DNA of 64,000 nt from Acanthochromis polyacanthus (taxonomy: Eukaryota > Chordata > Actinopteri > Pomacentridae), in the NCBI RefSeq assembly GCF_021347895.1, contig NC_067132.1, positions 5,943,768-6,007,767 on the forward strand, given 5' to 3'. The stretch's first letter is position 1, and every line of letters begins with the position of its first letter. Shown in pieces: positions 35,758 to 46,718 of this stretch. Position numbers and translations under genes: made by a program. A model generated the notes under the pieces. It saw only the letters and a program-made list of their open reading frames with translations, was not told the origin of the DNA and ran no database searches.

Positions 35758-36299
35758 CAACACGGTCTCACGGGGATTCGTGAAACTGTCATGTAAGTTT
35801 TAGTTTCGGTTTCATGCGCACCAACACGATTTCGTCATGTTTTTCGTGCCGCTCACCACGAAATGTTTTTCGCTGTGGTAATCACATCTGAAAGTGGTTT
35901 ATACCGGCGGATTCATGACGATCTAAGCTGTCCATCGGCATATACTGCTTGTGTGATCGCGTTTGCGGCCGCCGGCCATTCTTGAAGTTCCTATGCAAAT
36001 TGGTAAGTGTACCACCGGCTTATGGTTAGGTTATGGTTAGGGTTATGGTTAGGGTTATGTTTAGGGACGATGTCATGCAAAATATAGCGTTGGATTCGCC
36101 ACGGTTTTACATTAAAAATATAATATACACATTCTTTTGAAATACGTTCTGAGTGGCACGAAAAGTCCGCCGTTTAAAATACATTGGTGCGCATTTCGTG
36201 GTGAGCGCCACGAAAAACATGACGAAATCGTGTTGGTGCACACGAAACCGAAACTAAAACTTACGTGACAGTTTCACGAATCCTCGTGAGATCGGGTTG
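35758..36299. mobile_element. GGTCTCAC-family foldback with telomere-like insert
   Basis: Starts CAACACGGTCTCACGGGG and ends GTGAGATCGGGTTG; arms are inverted and share the AAACTGTCA and CGTGCGCACCAACACGA blocks. A GGTTAGGGTTAT tract lies at about 36012-36066. The flanks are unusual: GTGAGGGG on the left is matched by the inverse CCCCTCAC on the right, with inversion continuing for about 34 bp (35724-35757 against 36300-36333), so no ordinary direct target repeat exists. Confidence 0.65.
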
Positions 36300-36875
36300 C
36301 CCCTCACCAAGTGGAGCTGAGGGGGAGGGGCTAGGCTTGGCTGAGGCAGCTAACTTTGCTGCTTATTTTTCCACTTTCTGCTTGTTTCAGTCACAATTTA
36401 TCCTTTACAAGGGAGACCTGGCAAAGAGTGGTGTTGGAAAAATGTGCTGCTAACTCCCTGCTAATCTTTAATTCTCTGAATTTATTTTTACATGTTTGGA
36501 CTGGATATTCCATTTGCTTGTATTGCTGTTTAAACCAATTCTTTACACATATAAAATAATACAAGCGACTTTCTTGACTTTAAACTGGTTTAAAAGTAAA
36601 AGTCTCTCTCTGAAAAGCAGATTCTCAGGACTTGATTGAGTAAAATCTGATAATGTAAGAGAGGGTTACAAATGAAAGTGTACTTCCAGTGAACTGATCC
36701 ATTTTTCTTATGTGGGGAATTCTCTGCATGTGTGGTGAAAATTCCTCAATTCAGAGAATCAGTCATCTCATTCACATTATGATAGAATATTATTATATAT
36801 ATAAGAAATGAATAAAAATATAATATATAAGTTACACAGTTTTATCTTATTAGTTTTGCAAACTGTGTCAGAGAC
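36300..36875. other. Non-coding stretch, duplicated 3'-flank type
   Basis: It contains blocks also seen after copy C3 near 45900-46040 (CAGAGAATCAGTCATCTCATT and AATATAATATATAAG), so it is part of the array's spacer DNA. No gene. Confidence 0.55.
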
Positions 36876-37606
36876 TCAGGGTGCTTTCACACATACGCCT
36901 TTTGGTCCGCTTAAAGCGGACTGGAGTCCGCAACACCAGCAAGTACGGTTCATTTCGGCTGGTGTGAAAGCAGACCAGATGTTTTTGGTGCGGACTAAAG
37001 AACCGGACCGAGACCACCTTCGAGAGGTGGTCTCGGTCCGGTTCTATGTGAACTCCAGTTCGGTTCGCTCCTGGTGAGAACACAAACCTGTCTCCATTCG
37101 GACCGGCTTGATGGCGCAGCAGACTTTTTGGTGTACGGGAGCTTCCGTAGCAACCTGCACAGGGAATTTTGGGATAACGATAACGTCTTGCAATGCATCT
37201 TCTCCGTGCCAAAAACGACTGTGTAATGTTCTTGTACCGAATGCGAGCTTCATGCTCTAACAACAGCAGTATTTGTGCTTGCTGCATAAAGCAATGATAC
37301 GAATATATGGCAACAAGAACGAACAGGAGAACATAGTTCATTGTTTATGAATAAACCAGCCTGTTGTTTTCTTCTGGGATTTTTCCCTCTTCATATGCTG
37401 CGCCAATCAGCGTTCACCTACGTCATTATTTTTGTGAACAGCGCCACCAAACGACTGGGGGGAGATATAACGTTCATCGTAGTTGGTTCAACTGCGAAAA
37501 CACTGGTGTGAATGCGAACCGAACCAGTTGAAATTAGCAACATTGTAACAACTTTTGGGTCCAAACGAACCACTCTAACGGACTAACAGGTGTGAAAGCA
37601 CCCTCA
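36876..37606. mobile_element. PIF/Harbinger-type MITE with internal hairpin
   Basis: GGGTGCTTTCACAC at 36879 pairs with GTGTGAAAGCACCC ending 37603; TCA flanks both ends as a 3-bp target repeat. The 725-bp interior has no transposase. It contains a perfect 19-bp hairpin at 37000-37044. Confidence 0.7.
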
Positions 37607-37898
37607 GGTTTCCTGTTTTCGTCTCTTTTCCTTGGGGGAGCTCTGTGCTCTCTGAGTTCAATACAAATGCTAATGTGATGGCCTAGGCTTGGCTGCAGCC
37701 TTTTCAGGTGTCTCAATTAGCATCTGGCACAGTACTAAGAGAAATACAAAATTGCAAAACCTGGTTTTCTACTGTTAAAAGTAATCTCATTCAATTTATG
37801 ATATAATATTATATATATAACTGCAGGACACATGTTGGTGTTGGAAAATATGACCAGTGTTTTTGTTGTTTAAAAGTAAAAGTCTCTCTCTGAAAAGC

Positions 37899-38042
37899 AG
37901 AAAGTTTGAGAGTGGAGAAAGGGACGTGCTGCTTTTCGTTACATTAAGAGACATAAAAGCAGGAGAGGAACTCCTTTTTGATTATGGAGTGAACCGAAAA
38001 AACTTCTGCGGAGAAGGACTAGATCTTGAATGGCTAGATTAA
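37899..38042 (+). pseudogene. Tyrosine recombinase-SET gene, copy C4 (3' terminal fragment)
   Basis: Only the last 48 codons survive: FESGERDVLLFVTLRDIKAG then GEELLFDYGVNRKNF and EGLDLEWLD before TAA. This is the C-terminal end of the SET domain (GEExxxDY motif). The next copy's start codon lies 337 bp downstream, so this is the tail of the preceding member of a head-to-tail array. The 5' break is at about 37899. Confidence 0.7.
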
Positions 38043-38378
38043 GCTCTCTGAAAATCTCAGGACTGATATTATTATTATTATATATAAAAGAAATAAATAA
38101 AAATATATTATATGAGTTACACAGCTTTATCTTATTAGTTTTGCACTCTCTGCTTAAAAACTAAAATGAGCTGTCTCCCTGTTAGATGATGAGCTCCCAC
38201 ATTCCAGACTCTGTCAATAGAAATGCTAATGTGATGGCCTGGGCTCGGCTGCAGCCTGATAAAGCTCAGCCCAGCCCACAGTCTCCTATCACTTGTTCTT
38301 ACAGTGAGATCCAGACATCCAGAGCTTCTGTGATTTTTCCTGCTGAGAAGACTTTTATTCTCCTTTGGGATTTTCATC

Positions 38379-41300
38379 ATGCCTCCAAAACGGTAAGAAC
38401 AAACTTCTTTCTTCTTTTTTTCTGGGTAAAAAGGTTACAACATGGTTGAGCCACAGTAAATGCCTAGACTTAGGGTTATTCATTATTGTTAGGGTTATTC
38501 ATTATTATTATAGATGTGACCGGCTGATAGATGCCCATTTTCCACAGGATTTGGGTCACTTTTGACCCACGTTGTGCAGCAAAGGGTTCATAACATTCAT
38601 AGGTCAAAGTCCCTAGGTGGTGTTGTCGGTTCAGTGTGTGAAGGCCCTCACCAGTCCTAACTTGGTTACATATATTTGCTCTGGATATTCCATTTGCTTA
38701 TATTCCAAACCCTATATTAATATTGTGATTGCAGTGTTCCCAACCGCCACTACCTCCTGTGCCTGGTCTGCAACAAGAGCCAGGACTGCCTCTCTGTCCG
38801 TCTGGAACGGACCTGCATGAAGCAGACCAGCAGAGAGGAAAGGGATAAAGTGGTGACAAAGGCCAAAGAAGAGGCTAGTGTGCTGCTGAGGTCTGGCCGC
38901 GTTTATACCTACCAGCTCCTCCAGGACATTTTGGGCGCCAAAGACCCTCTCAAGAGGTATGTGGCAAAAACAATTATTTTAATCAATCATTTCTTCTTTC
39001 CATGAATCAACAGTGCTAACTGTCTTATTTTTAATTTTAAAGGCTGATTGAGGAGCTGCAAAGGAGGAAGAACGTGGTGACCAATGTGCCATCAGTTCCA
39101 TCCACCGCCGCCCAGCTCCCTGATGAACAGGCCGGGCCTTCCACTGCCACGGGCCGGCCTGACTCCCCTGAGGAGTCGAGTGACGTTCCAAGCGAGAGCA
39201 GTGGGGAGACTTTTCAGTGGTAAGAGCTCATTCACCTCAACAAACTTCTGGTGTTCACATTTCTTTGCATATGTGTGTGAGAATTGACGTGATCTAACTG
39301 TAGAGTGAATTTTTCTAATTGCAGCAATCCCAACCCGGAGTGGAAAAGTCACAAGAGGGTGCGGATGACTGATCTGGGGCTCTACAAAAAACATTCCCTG
39401 GACCATCCTCTTTTAAAAGAGTATGCTGTTTATCTGCACAAAGACCTCAGCATTGAGAATTTCAAGCAGGAGGTGAGCAATTCCTTAAAATGTTGAATGA
39501 TACATTTGTTTCAGTATAGCCATGACTGCAAAGGCATTTGCTGTAAATGTGTAACATTTACGTTTTGTTTCTCCTCAGATTGACAACGTGGCACGCTTCC
39601 TCTTTTTCATGGATCCTGCTGAACCCTCCCTCATGTTTGTGCGGGAACGGGAGAATACGCAGGAGTACCTGCGGAAGCTTTCAGACGCCACACTGAGCAA
39701 ACAAACTCAGCTCAACTATCTGAAGAGCTTGAAGAGGTTTGTAACATTCATTTTTCTCCATGTGACTCAGAATCCTTTTATCATCATTAAGCACATGCTG
39801 TCATACAGACAAGCTGTTGTCACCTGCCACAGTGTTTGAAATGAACAAGTTTAGGCTTTTTGGTCAAACTCTGAGCTTTACACTGATGTGTAACACTGAA
39901 GGATTTGCGCAAACTAGCTGGGGAAAAAAAACAGACTTGCAAATACATTGAAATTCAGGGCCTCTCACAGAAACAGTTGGACAGCTGTTTTTATACGTGT
40001 GTAGGATTTCTGGATATATGTTGATATATGTGTTTAAATCGTTTGAAAGGGTTTTCTCCACCAATTATAACCGTAAGATTATAATAATGTTTCTCCACCA
40101 ATATTAATGTGGGGATAATGTTTGCTCAAATGGGGTCAAGAGTTTCATACAGAATTATTATATAGTCTACCTGATATTCGACCAGCGAAGTATTTAGATT
40201 AGACAAATATAATAATTAGCCTCTGAAACACTTCTTGTTGTGCTGTCAAGAAGAGCTTCAGGAATTATAAGGGGAATTATTTAGCTTGAGAGGTTATGTA
40301 TAAAATTGAGGTAGCTGGAATCTATACAAGTTAGGGACCAAGATGTGAACAACAAAACAATTGAGGCACTGAACTTAAATTTATGTACATTTATTACACT
40401 AAGCTAAACAATAACAACAACAACAACACACATTAAGACAAACAACAACAACAACACAAAACGAATAAGATGGTGAGATGTGAATGATGGGAAAAAGGAA
40501 GGAAGAGAACACAATATTTCAATGTAACACTGGGATTAATATTACACTTAAAATATGATGTTCTGAGGGAACAGGGATAAACAGACCACACCTGAAAGCA
40601 GCCGTTAATTTGATAGTTGGCTAATTTGTTAGCCTGTAAATATTATCTTTGAAAAGATAATTTGAGAAAGTTGCACCAAGTTCCAGTGACTGAAAGGTAC
40701 TTGCGTGCCGTGATGATGATGATGATGATGCCGCCTTGGTGGATGGTCCGGTCGGCCTTGGTTGATGTGGGTCAGAACAACGGTGGACAGAGTGGAGCCT
40801 CAGAGTGATGGATAGCAAGTCGACTTCAAAATTCAGGAGAACTCAAAAGATTCAGGAGGACTCTCAAAATTCAAGAGGACTCAGAGTGGTGCTATCAAGA
40901 GAACTCAGGGTGTTGCTTTCAGGAGAACTCAAAAGAACTCTCAGAGTGATGGAGGACTCAAAAGAACTCGGAAGAACTCCTAAATAACTCGGAAGAACTC
41001 AAAAGGTGGTTTCAGATGTGGTCTTTTAAAGGGGTGCCTTTGCATATCATTAACTCAGCAGGGGTCTGGTACATCTCCTGTCAGGGAAGGCTGATGTCCA
41101 GATGTCTCACAGAGTTACATTTTCAGGAAATTTCTGTAACTTTCCAAAATATTAAAATTTGTTGAACATGGTTTATCTAGGAGCATTACTGATAGATAGC
41201 TGATTAAAATGATACCAAACATGCTCATATGTGATCGACAGACATGTTAAAAATTATTACATTGATACTAATCAGGAGGAATAAACTATTAAAGGTAAGA

Positions 41301-44198
41301 CAAGAGGTAGATTAATCACAAAGTCATTGAAAAGTTCACTTGTTTGGTGACATGGATGTACATAAAAGGAGTTTTGTCCAGAATTGGGAGATGATTGTCT
41401 TTGTTAGCTTTGAGGTGAGTCCAGAGTTCCTTTGTCTGTGAATGGAATGTCTTTGAAGTGTTTCTCCAGGTTTCTGAGCTTCCCCTCTTCTGTGGTTCAG
41501 GAATCAGTCAGAATTTTATTGCCCTCAATTTGGTTCCTTTGAAGGCTTGGTGGTACTTGGGTGTTTTGAGCCAGTCCCTTGCTAAGACAGGTCCAATACA
41601 CATCCTGGAGGTCTGTATTGGGGGGAATCCTTTAAAGTCAGCTCTCGGCCTTGCTTCCTGCTGACTTGATGCTTCGCGCCCCCATACCAGACATGTCCCA
41701 CATCTGGCGTGGTGTACCTCTTGCTTTGCTGATCAAAAGGGGAGCCTCATCTCCACTGTGGTTGTGAAGGTGTTAAATCTGTTCTTGTCATGTTCCACTG
41801 TTGATAATGCCTGGTCGATCCTACACGTGTGTGTGATAACTGATTGACTTGTATTTTCATTTTGCTTACAAATGTCCAATGTGTTTTTTACTTTGTTGAG
41901 CAGATTCCTGACCCACCGGATCACGAACACGGACATGTTTAGGACCGACGCAGGTCTCCACAATGAGGCCAAACAATACATGGATTTTATCGGTTCTTTG
42001 CAGAAGCAACTGGCGAAGGGCGTCAGCAAGGAAATCGTTGCAAAGCGGTACGTGCAGTGTCTTTTGAAAAGTCTTTTCCTAACACGTGCACCATGCAAAA
42101 GCTTGTACAGTTTGAGTAATTTTGTTTTGTACTTTCACAGTGACAGATTCATTCATGGGAACATGTCGACCACCCCACATGACTGCACAGAGGTGCTGAG
42201 GGCGGCCAAAGAAGACTTTTTGGTCGTTCTCAGCAAGATCTACGATCAAGAGCAATCGTGTGACTGCCAGCTGGAGACCTCCGAGTGCCTCATTGTACTC
42301 TACTACCTAGAAGCAATTGTGGTACTCAAGCACCTGCAGAGGCCCGGGGTGGTGGAGCACATGACGGTGAGTGTTGTCCTTTGATTTTTTTTTTTTTATT
42401 TATGAATTTTTCATGTGAACACAACAGTGACAGCATCAATTAATGGAATGGCATGTGTGTTTTACGCAGATCGAGGAGTGGAAAAACCGAACCAAGTTGG
42501 ATAAGGGCTTTGTTGCTGTCTCTGTGAAGGAACACAAAACTGCCACACAGCAAGTGGCAGTCTTTGTTCTCTCTGCAGAAGAGGAGGCCGTAAGTTGACT
42601 TCTTCATTTTCAAGATTACTCTTTCTGTAAAAATCCAGAAACAGAATCTGACGTCTGTACCTTTTTTCTCCACACAGTGGTTTGACAAGTACTTTGAGTG
42701 TGTGAGGGACCAGCTGAAAACGACAAAGAGGTTCTGGGGGAGCCCAGAGGCTGAGAACGTAGAAGACCCCCAGGAGCGTTTTTCCTTTCAACATCGGGCA
42801 AGCCAATATACAACTGCTCCAATGATTTGGCCAGGCTGCACAAAAAGTACATCTTGATGGGATAAGCTGCTACTTGCCTTCTAAGTTAAGTAACCTAATA
42901 GGAGGAGGGATGAGGGCTGTCATTTACAATTTACTCTTCACTCTCATTTTAGATACAATCTCTCACCGGTGACAAGCCAAGTGGCAAGACGGGTGTTTGA
43001 GACTGCTGCCAAGTCCATGCCTGACGTGGACAAAGCCATGATTGCAGACTACCTCACCCACAGCGGAAAAGCATTACCGCATGAAGCAGGGTGGCTACCT
43101 GATGAGGTCCCTTGAGCTCCTTGAGCAATTGAGAAGGTAAGCAGATCATTTGTTACAAAAACAGTGTGCACACAGTGGACTTCATTTAGCATATCAGTCT
43201 GGACACTGACCTCTTTCTTTTTATTCGGCAGGCATGATGACAGAGAAGGTCCATCCAGCCGGGCCCATCCAAAGGCCCGGAATCCAAAGATGGACTTTGA
43301 GGAAGAATGGAGCAACTTCAGCAGAGAGCATCCAGTCACAGTGGATGGAAGGTGCCCTCCCTCGCAGACCGGGCCGCTGTGTCACAGGACAGCCAGAGGA
43401 AACTCTATGAGCGCTGGCTGAAAAACCAGATGAAGCTTCGGATACAGCACGCTGCCGGTCAGTATATTATCTAAACCTTTGCAGAATTCTGAATATTAAC
43501 CTGGACAGAAGGATTCTGTCCCAGCCTTTGCAGATTTCTGAATGGCCAGAACTAACTTGGGATGTTTTTATTCTTCCCACAGCGCAGTTCCCCCGTCGGC
43601 TCCCCACAGAAAGCAGAGTGGCCAAATGGATCGGCGAGCAGGGATGGAAGCGGAACATCCCATCTACGTCAAAGATCCTTGAGGCATGGCAGCCCACGGG
43701 TGACCTCCAGGACATTCCCACCTCTGCGGCTATTCGGAAGCTGGTAAGCTCCCAGCGGTGGAAGGGGCTAGTGATCGGTCACGTCGAGGGAAAAGGAAGA
43801 GCGGTGCTGACCACCCGCAGCTTCAAAGCAGGGGAAGTACTTTGTGATTATCTCGGGGAGGTGGTCACTGCTGACCAAGGAGTGGAAATTCATCACAACA
43901 CCATCGAAAAGGAGCCGGGCTTCATGTTCTTTTATAAGAACGCTGCTGGGGAGAAACTTTGCGTTGATGCACACTCAGAAAAGTGCCGCTGCCACCCGGA
44001 CAGACTCACCAACCACTCCAGAAAGACACCCAACATTATAGGCCTCATCTCTTCAGCCTCCAGTTTAAGAGTGGAGAAAGGGACGTGCTGCTTTTTGTGG
44101 CATTAAGAGACAATGCAGGAGAGGAACTCCTTTTTGATTATGGAGTTAACAGAAAAACCTTCTGTGGAGAAGGACTAGACCTAGAATGGCTAGACTAA
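38379..44198 (+). pseudogene. Tyrosine recombinase-SET fusion gene, most complete copy (N1-C2)
   Basis: Twelve exons with GT-AG borders and consistent phases: 38379-38392, 38735-38956, 39043-39219, 39325-39472, 39579-39736, 41904-42047, 42141-42366, 42470-42589, 42678-42846, 42953-43136, 43232-43457, 43583-44198. Order: Cys-rich segment (RHYLLCLVCNKSQDC); Ser/Pro linker; core-binding-like helices; tyrosine recombinase with Arg in HLQRPGVVEHM, Lys in VKEHKT, Arg in TSQVARRV, His in YLTHS and Tyr in EKHYRM; linker; KMT5A-like SET domain. About 801 codons if intact. Lesions: 1-nt loss near 42780, 2-nt loss near 43063, 1-nt loss near 43364, 2-nt gain near 44042, and a 15-nt in-frame loss just before TNHS. 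The recombinase part resembles Crypton transposons. A solo LTR sits in intron 5. Probably inactive here. Confidence 0.75.
39996..41829. mobile_element. Solo LTR-like insertion (1826 bp) in intron 5, CGTG target duplication
   Basis: TGTAGGATTTC at 40000 and GTCGATCCTACA ending 41825 form the ends, flanked by CGTG on both sides. The empty site survives in copy N2 near 56965, where the intron reads straight through. TG...CA ends and a 4-bp duplication suggest a long solo LTR. It contains an (AAC)n tract near 40411-40461, a (GAT)n tract near 40712, and imperfect GAACTC-rich tandem repeats at 40830-41000. No protein is encoded. Confidence 0.65.
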
Positions 44199-45445
44199 AC
44201 ACCATTTCCTTCCCTTGTATTGCCCCTCTCCCTTTTTTGTAAATAATTGTATTTTCTCTCTTTTTTCTTTACATTTTTCTATTTTTTGTAAATAGCTTCA
44301 ATATCATTTTTTGCATTTGTTTAGTTATTGTAAATACTTGTATTGTAACTTCCCTTCTCTTGCCCCTCTCCCTTTTTGTGTAAATAATTGTATTTTCTCT
44401 TTTTTTGACATATTTCTATGTTTTGTAAATGGCTGCATTATCATTTTTTTGCATTTATTTATTTTCTGTAACTGCTTGTATTGTAACTTTTTTACATTTT
44501 TATAATTACTTGTACATTTTAACTGTTTAAATAAACCAACTTGTGATTCTGTTTGTGAAAAATGAACTTCAGTTTGTTTCAAAAAGGGATCAAGTCTGTA
44601 CCCATTTTTAGTGGCATTTTCTCATTTTTGGCAATCCCTAGCATGTCCAAAATTTAATCACCAGTTCCTTGTCCCATTATCAACATTTCCTGAAAATTTC
44701 ATTAAAATCCGTTCAGAACTTTTCACGTTATCTTGCTAACAAACAAACAGACAGACACAGGCTGCAGCCTCCGTATTGTTACCCCTCCCCCTCAGCTCCA
44801 CTTGGTGAGGGGAGATCAGGGGCTGATCAAACCGGTCCGACAGCATTCCAAGGCACGCTGCCTCCTTCACAAAGGGAAGAGAACTCATTGTGTGGTAGAA
44901 ACATTTAGTCAAATTCTCCCTGAACCGTCTACCAAATAAGACTTTTTTTTTTAATTTATGAAAAGTGCAAAGCATAACATATTTAAATTTCACACAGAGT
45001 TGTTTGTGTGACTTTCCAAGTGTTTATGAGTGAGCACATGTCCTTTATGGCAAATCTCACTCAAATAACAGAATGCTACATACAGTACTTCAGATTATGT
45101 TTGGATCAGCACATCAGCAGCACATATTGGTCAAAGTATCAAATACATTTTTCAAGGATTTTCAGGTTTAAAGTGTACTCATTCCAATTACAGGGCCTCA
45201 AAGGAGTCCTGTATACAGCATGGAAGTGAACATTCTCATGAATCCTAAACACAACAGTAAAATGACACGATACAAACATATTACAATGCAGGCAGCTCTT
45301 CATGCTTGGAGTGCTTTTTTTTCTAGGTCACATGCAATGAAAACCCTGTAAATTCTCACAGGGTTTGAATTCATCTTATATTTCATGGGTGGTAATTAGC
45401 ACAGCTGGACTCCTTTCATCTTTTCTTAGATTTATATGAATTTTA
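44199..45445. other. 3' UTR of copy C2 and spacer
   Basis: 44199-44815 matches the 3' flank of copy C1 (T-rich repeats, AATAAACC near 44530). 44816-45445 is unique AT-rich spacer with no gene seen. Confidence 0.55.
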
Positions 45446-45705
45446 CTTTGCATTGACGCACACTTAGAAAAGTGCCGCTGCCACCCGGACAGACAGACCT
45501 TTGGCAGACTCATCCACCACTCCAGAAAGAGACCAAACATTATAGGTCTCATCTCTTCAGCCTCCATTTTAAGAGTGGAGAAAGGGACGTGCTGCTTTTC
45601 GTTGCATTAAGGGACATAAAAGCAGGAGAGGAACTCCTTTTTGATTATGGAGTGAACCGAAAAAACTTCTGCGGAGAAGGACTAGACCTTGAATGGCTAG
45701 ATTAA
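45446..45705 (+). pseudogene. Tyrosine recombinase-SET gene, copy C3 (3' fragment)
   Basis: It keeps the second half of the SET exon: EKCRCHPDRQTFGRLIHHSRK, the shared 2-nt insertion near 45550, then IKAGEELLFDYGVNRK and EGLDLEWLD. His replaces Asn in the NHS motif, which would damage cofactor binding even without the frameshift. It lies 596 bp upstream of the start codon of copy N2, again head to tail. Confidence 0.7.
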
Positions 45706-46300
45706 GCTCTCTGAAAATCTCAGGACTGATATTATTATTATATATATAGAAGAAATAAATAAAAATATTTTATATAAGTTACACAGCTTTAACTTATTAG
45801 TTTTGCAAACTGTGTGACAGACTCAGAGCACAGAGCTCAGCAAGTACTGAAAGAACAGGAAACCCATGGAAATGCTAATGTGATGGCCAGCAGAACAGGA
45901 CTGATCCATTTTTCCCATGTGGGGGAATTCTCTGCATCTGTGCTGAAAATTCTCCACTTCAGAGAATCAGTCATCTCATTCACATTATGATATAATGTTA
46001 TTATATATATAAGAAATGAATTAAATATAATATATCAGTTACACAGCTTTATCTTATTAATTTTGCACTCTCTGCTTAAAAACTAAAATGAGCTGTCTCC
46101 CTGTTAGATGATGAGCTCCCACATTCCAGACTCTGTCAATAGAAATGCTAATGTGATGGCCTGGGCTCGGCTGCAGCCTGATAAAGCTCAGCCCAGCCCA
46201 CAGTCTCCTATCACTTGTTCTTACAGTGAGATCCAGACATCCAGAGCTTCTGTGATTTTTCCTGCTGAGAAGACTTTTATTCTCCTTTGGGATTTTCATC
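45706..46300. other. Array spacer and 5' flank of copy N2
   Basis: The last 280 bp (46020-46300) are almost identical to 38098-38378 upstream of copy N1, so they likely include the promoter and 5' UTR of the gene family. No separate coding frame is supported. Confidence 0.55.
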
Positions 46301-46718
46301 ATGCCTCCAAAACGGTAAGAACAAACTTCTTTCTTCTTTTTTTCTGGGTAAAAAGGTTACAACATGGTTGAGCCACAGTAAATGCCTAGGCTTAGGGTTA
46401 TTCATTATTGTTAGGGTTATTCATTATTATTATAGATGTGACCGGCTGATAGATGCCCATTTTCCACAGGATTTGGGTCACTTTTGACCCACGTTGTGCA
46501 GCAAAGGGTTCATAACATTCATAGGTCAAAGTCCCTAGGTGGTGTTGTCGGTTCAGTGTGTGAAGGCCCTCACCAGTCCTAACTTGGTTACATATATTTG
46601 CTCTGGATATTCCATTTGCTTATATTCCAAACCCTATATTAATATTGTGATTGCAGTGTTCCCAACCGCCACTACCTCCTGTGCCTGGTCTGCAACAAGA
46701 GCCAGGACTAGTGTTGTG

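Noticed and set aside
36012..36066. Interstitial telomere
   Set aside because: The units alternate GGTTAGGGTTAT and GGTTAT and are short; they lie inside a foldback element, so a simple repeat is the plainer reading.
42440..42852. Minus-strand frames over the recombinase exons
   Set aside because: They are reverse shadows of the plus-strand exons 8 and 9, which have matching splice sites and conserved motifs.
46000..46380. Plus-strand frame at the 5' end of copy N2 (also near 38186) as a longer N terminus
   Set aside because: It runs through the donor after MPPKR, whereas the spliced frame continues into the Cys-rich exon; the upstream part is better read as 5' UTR.
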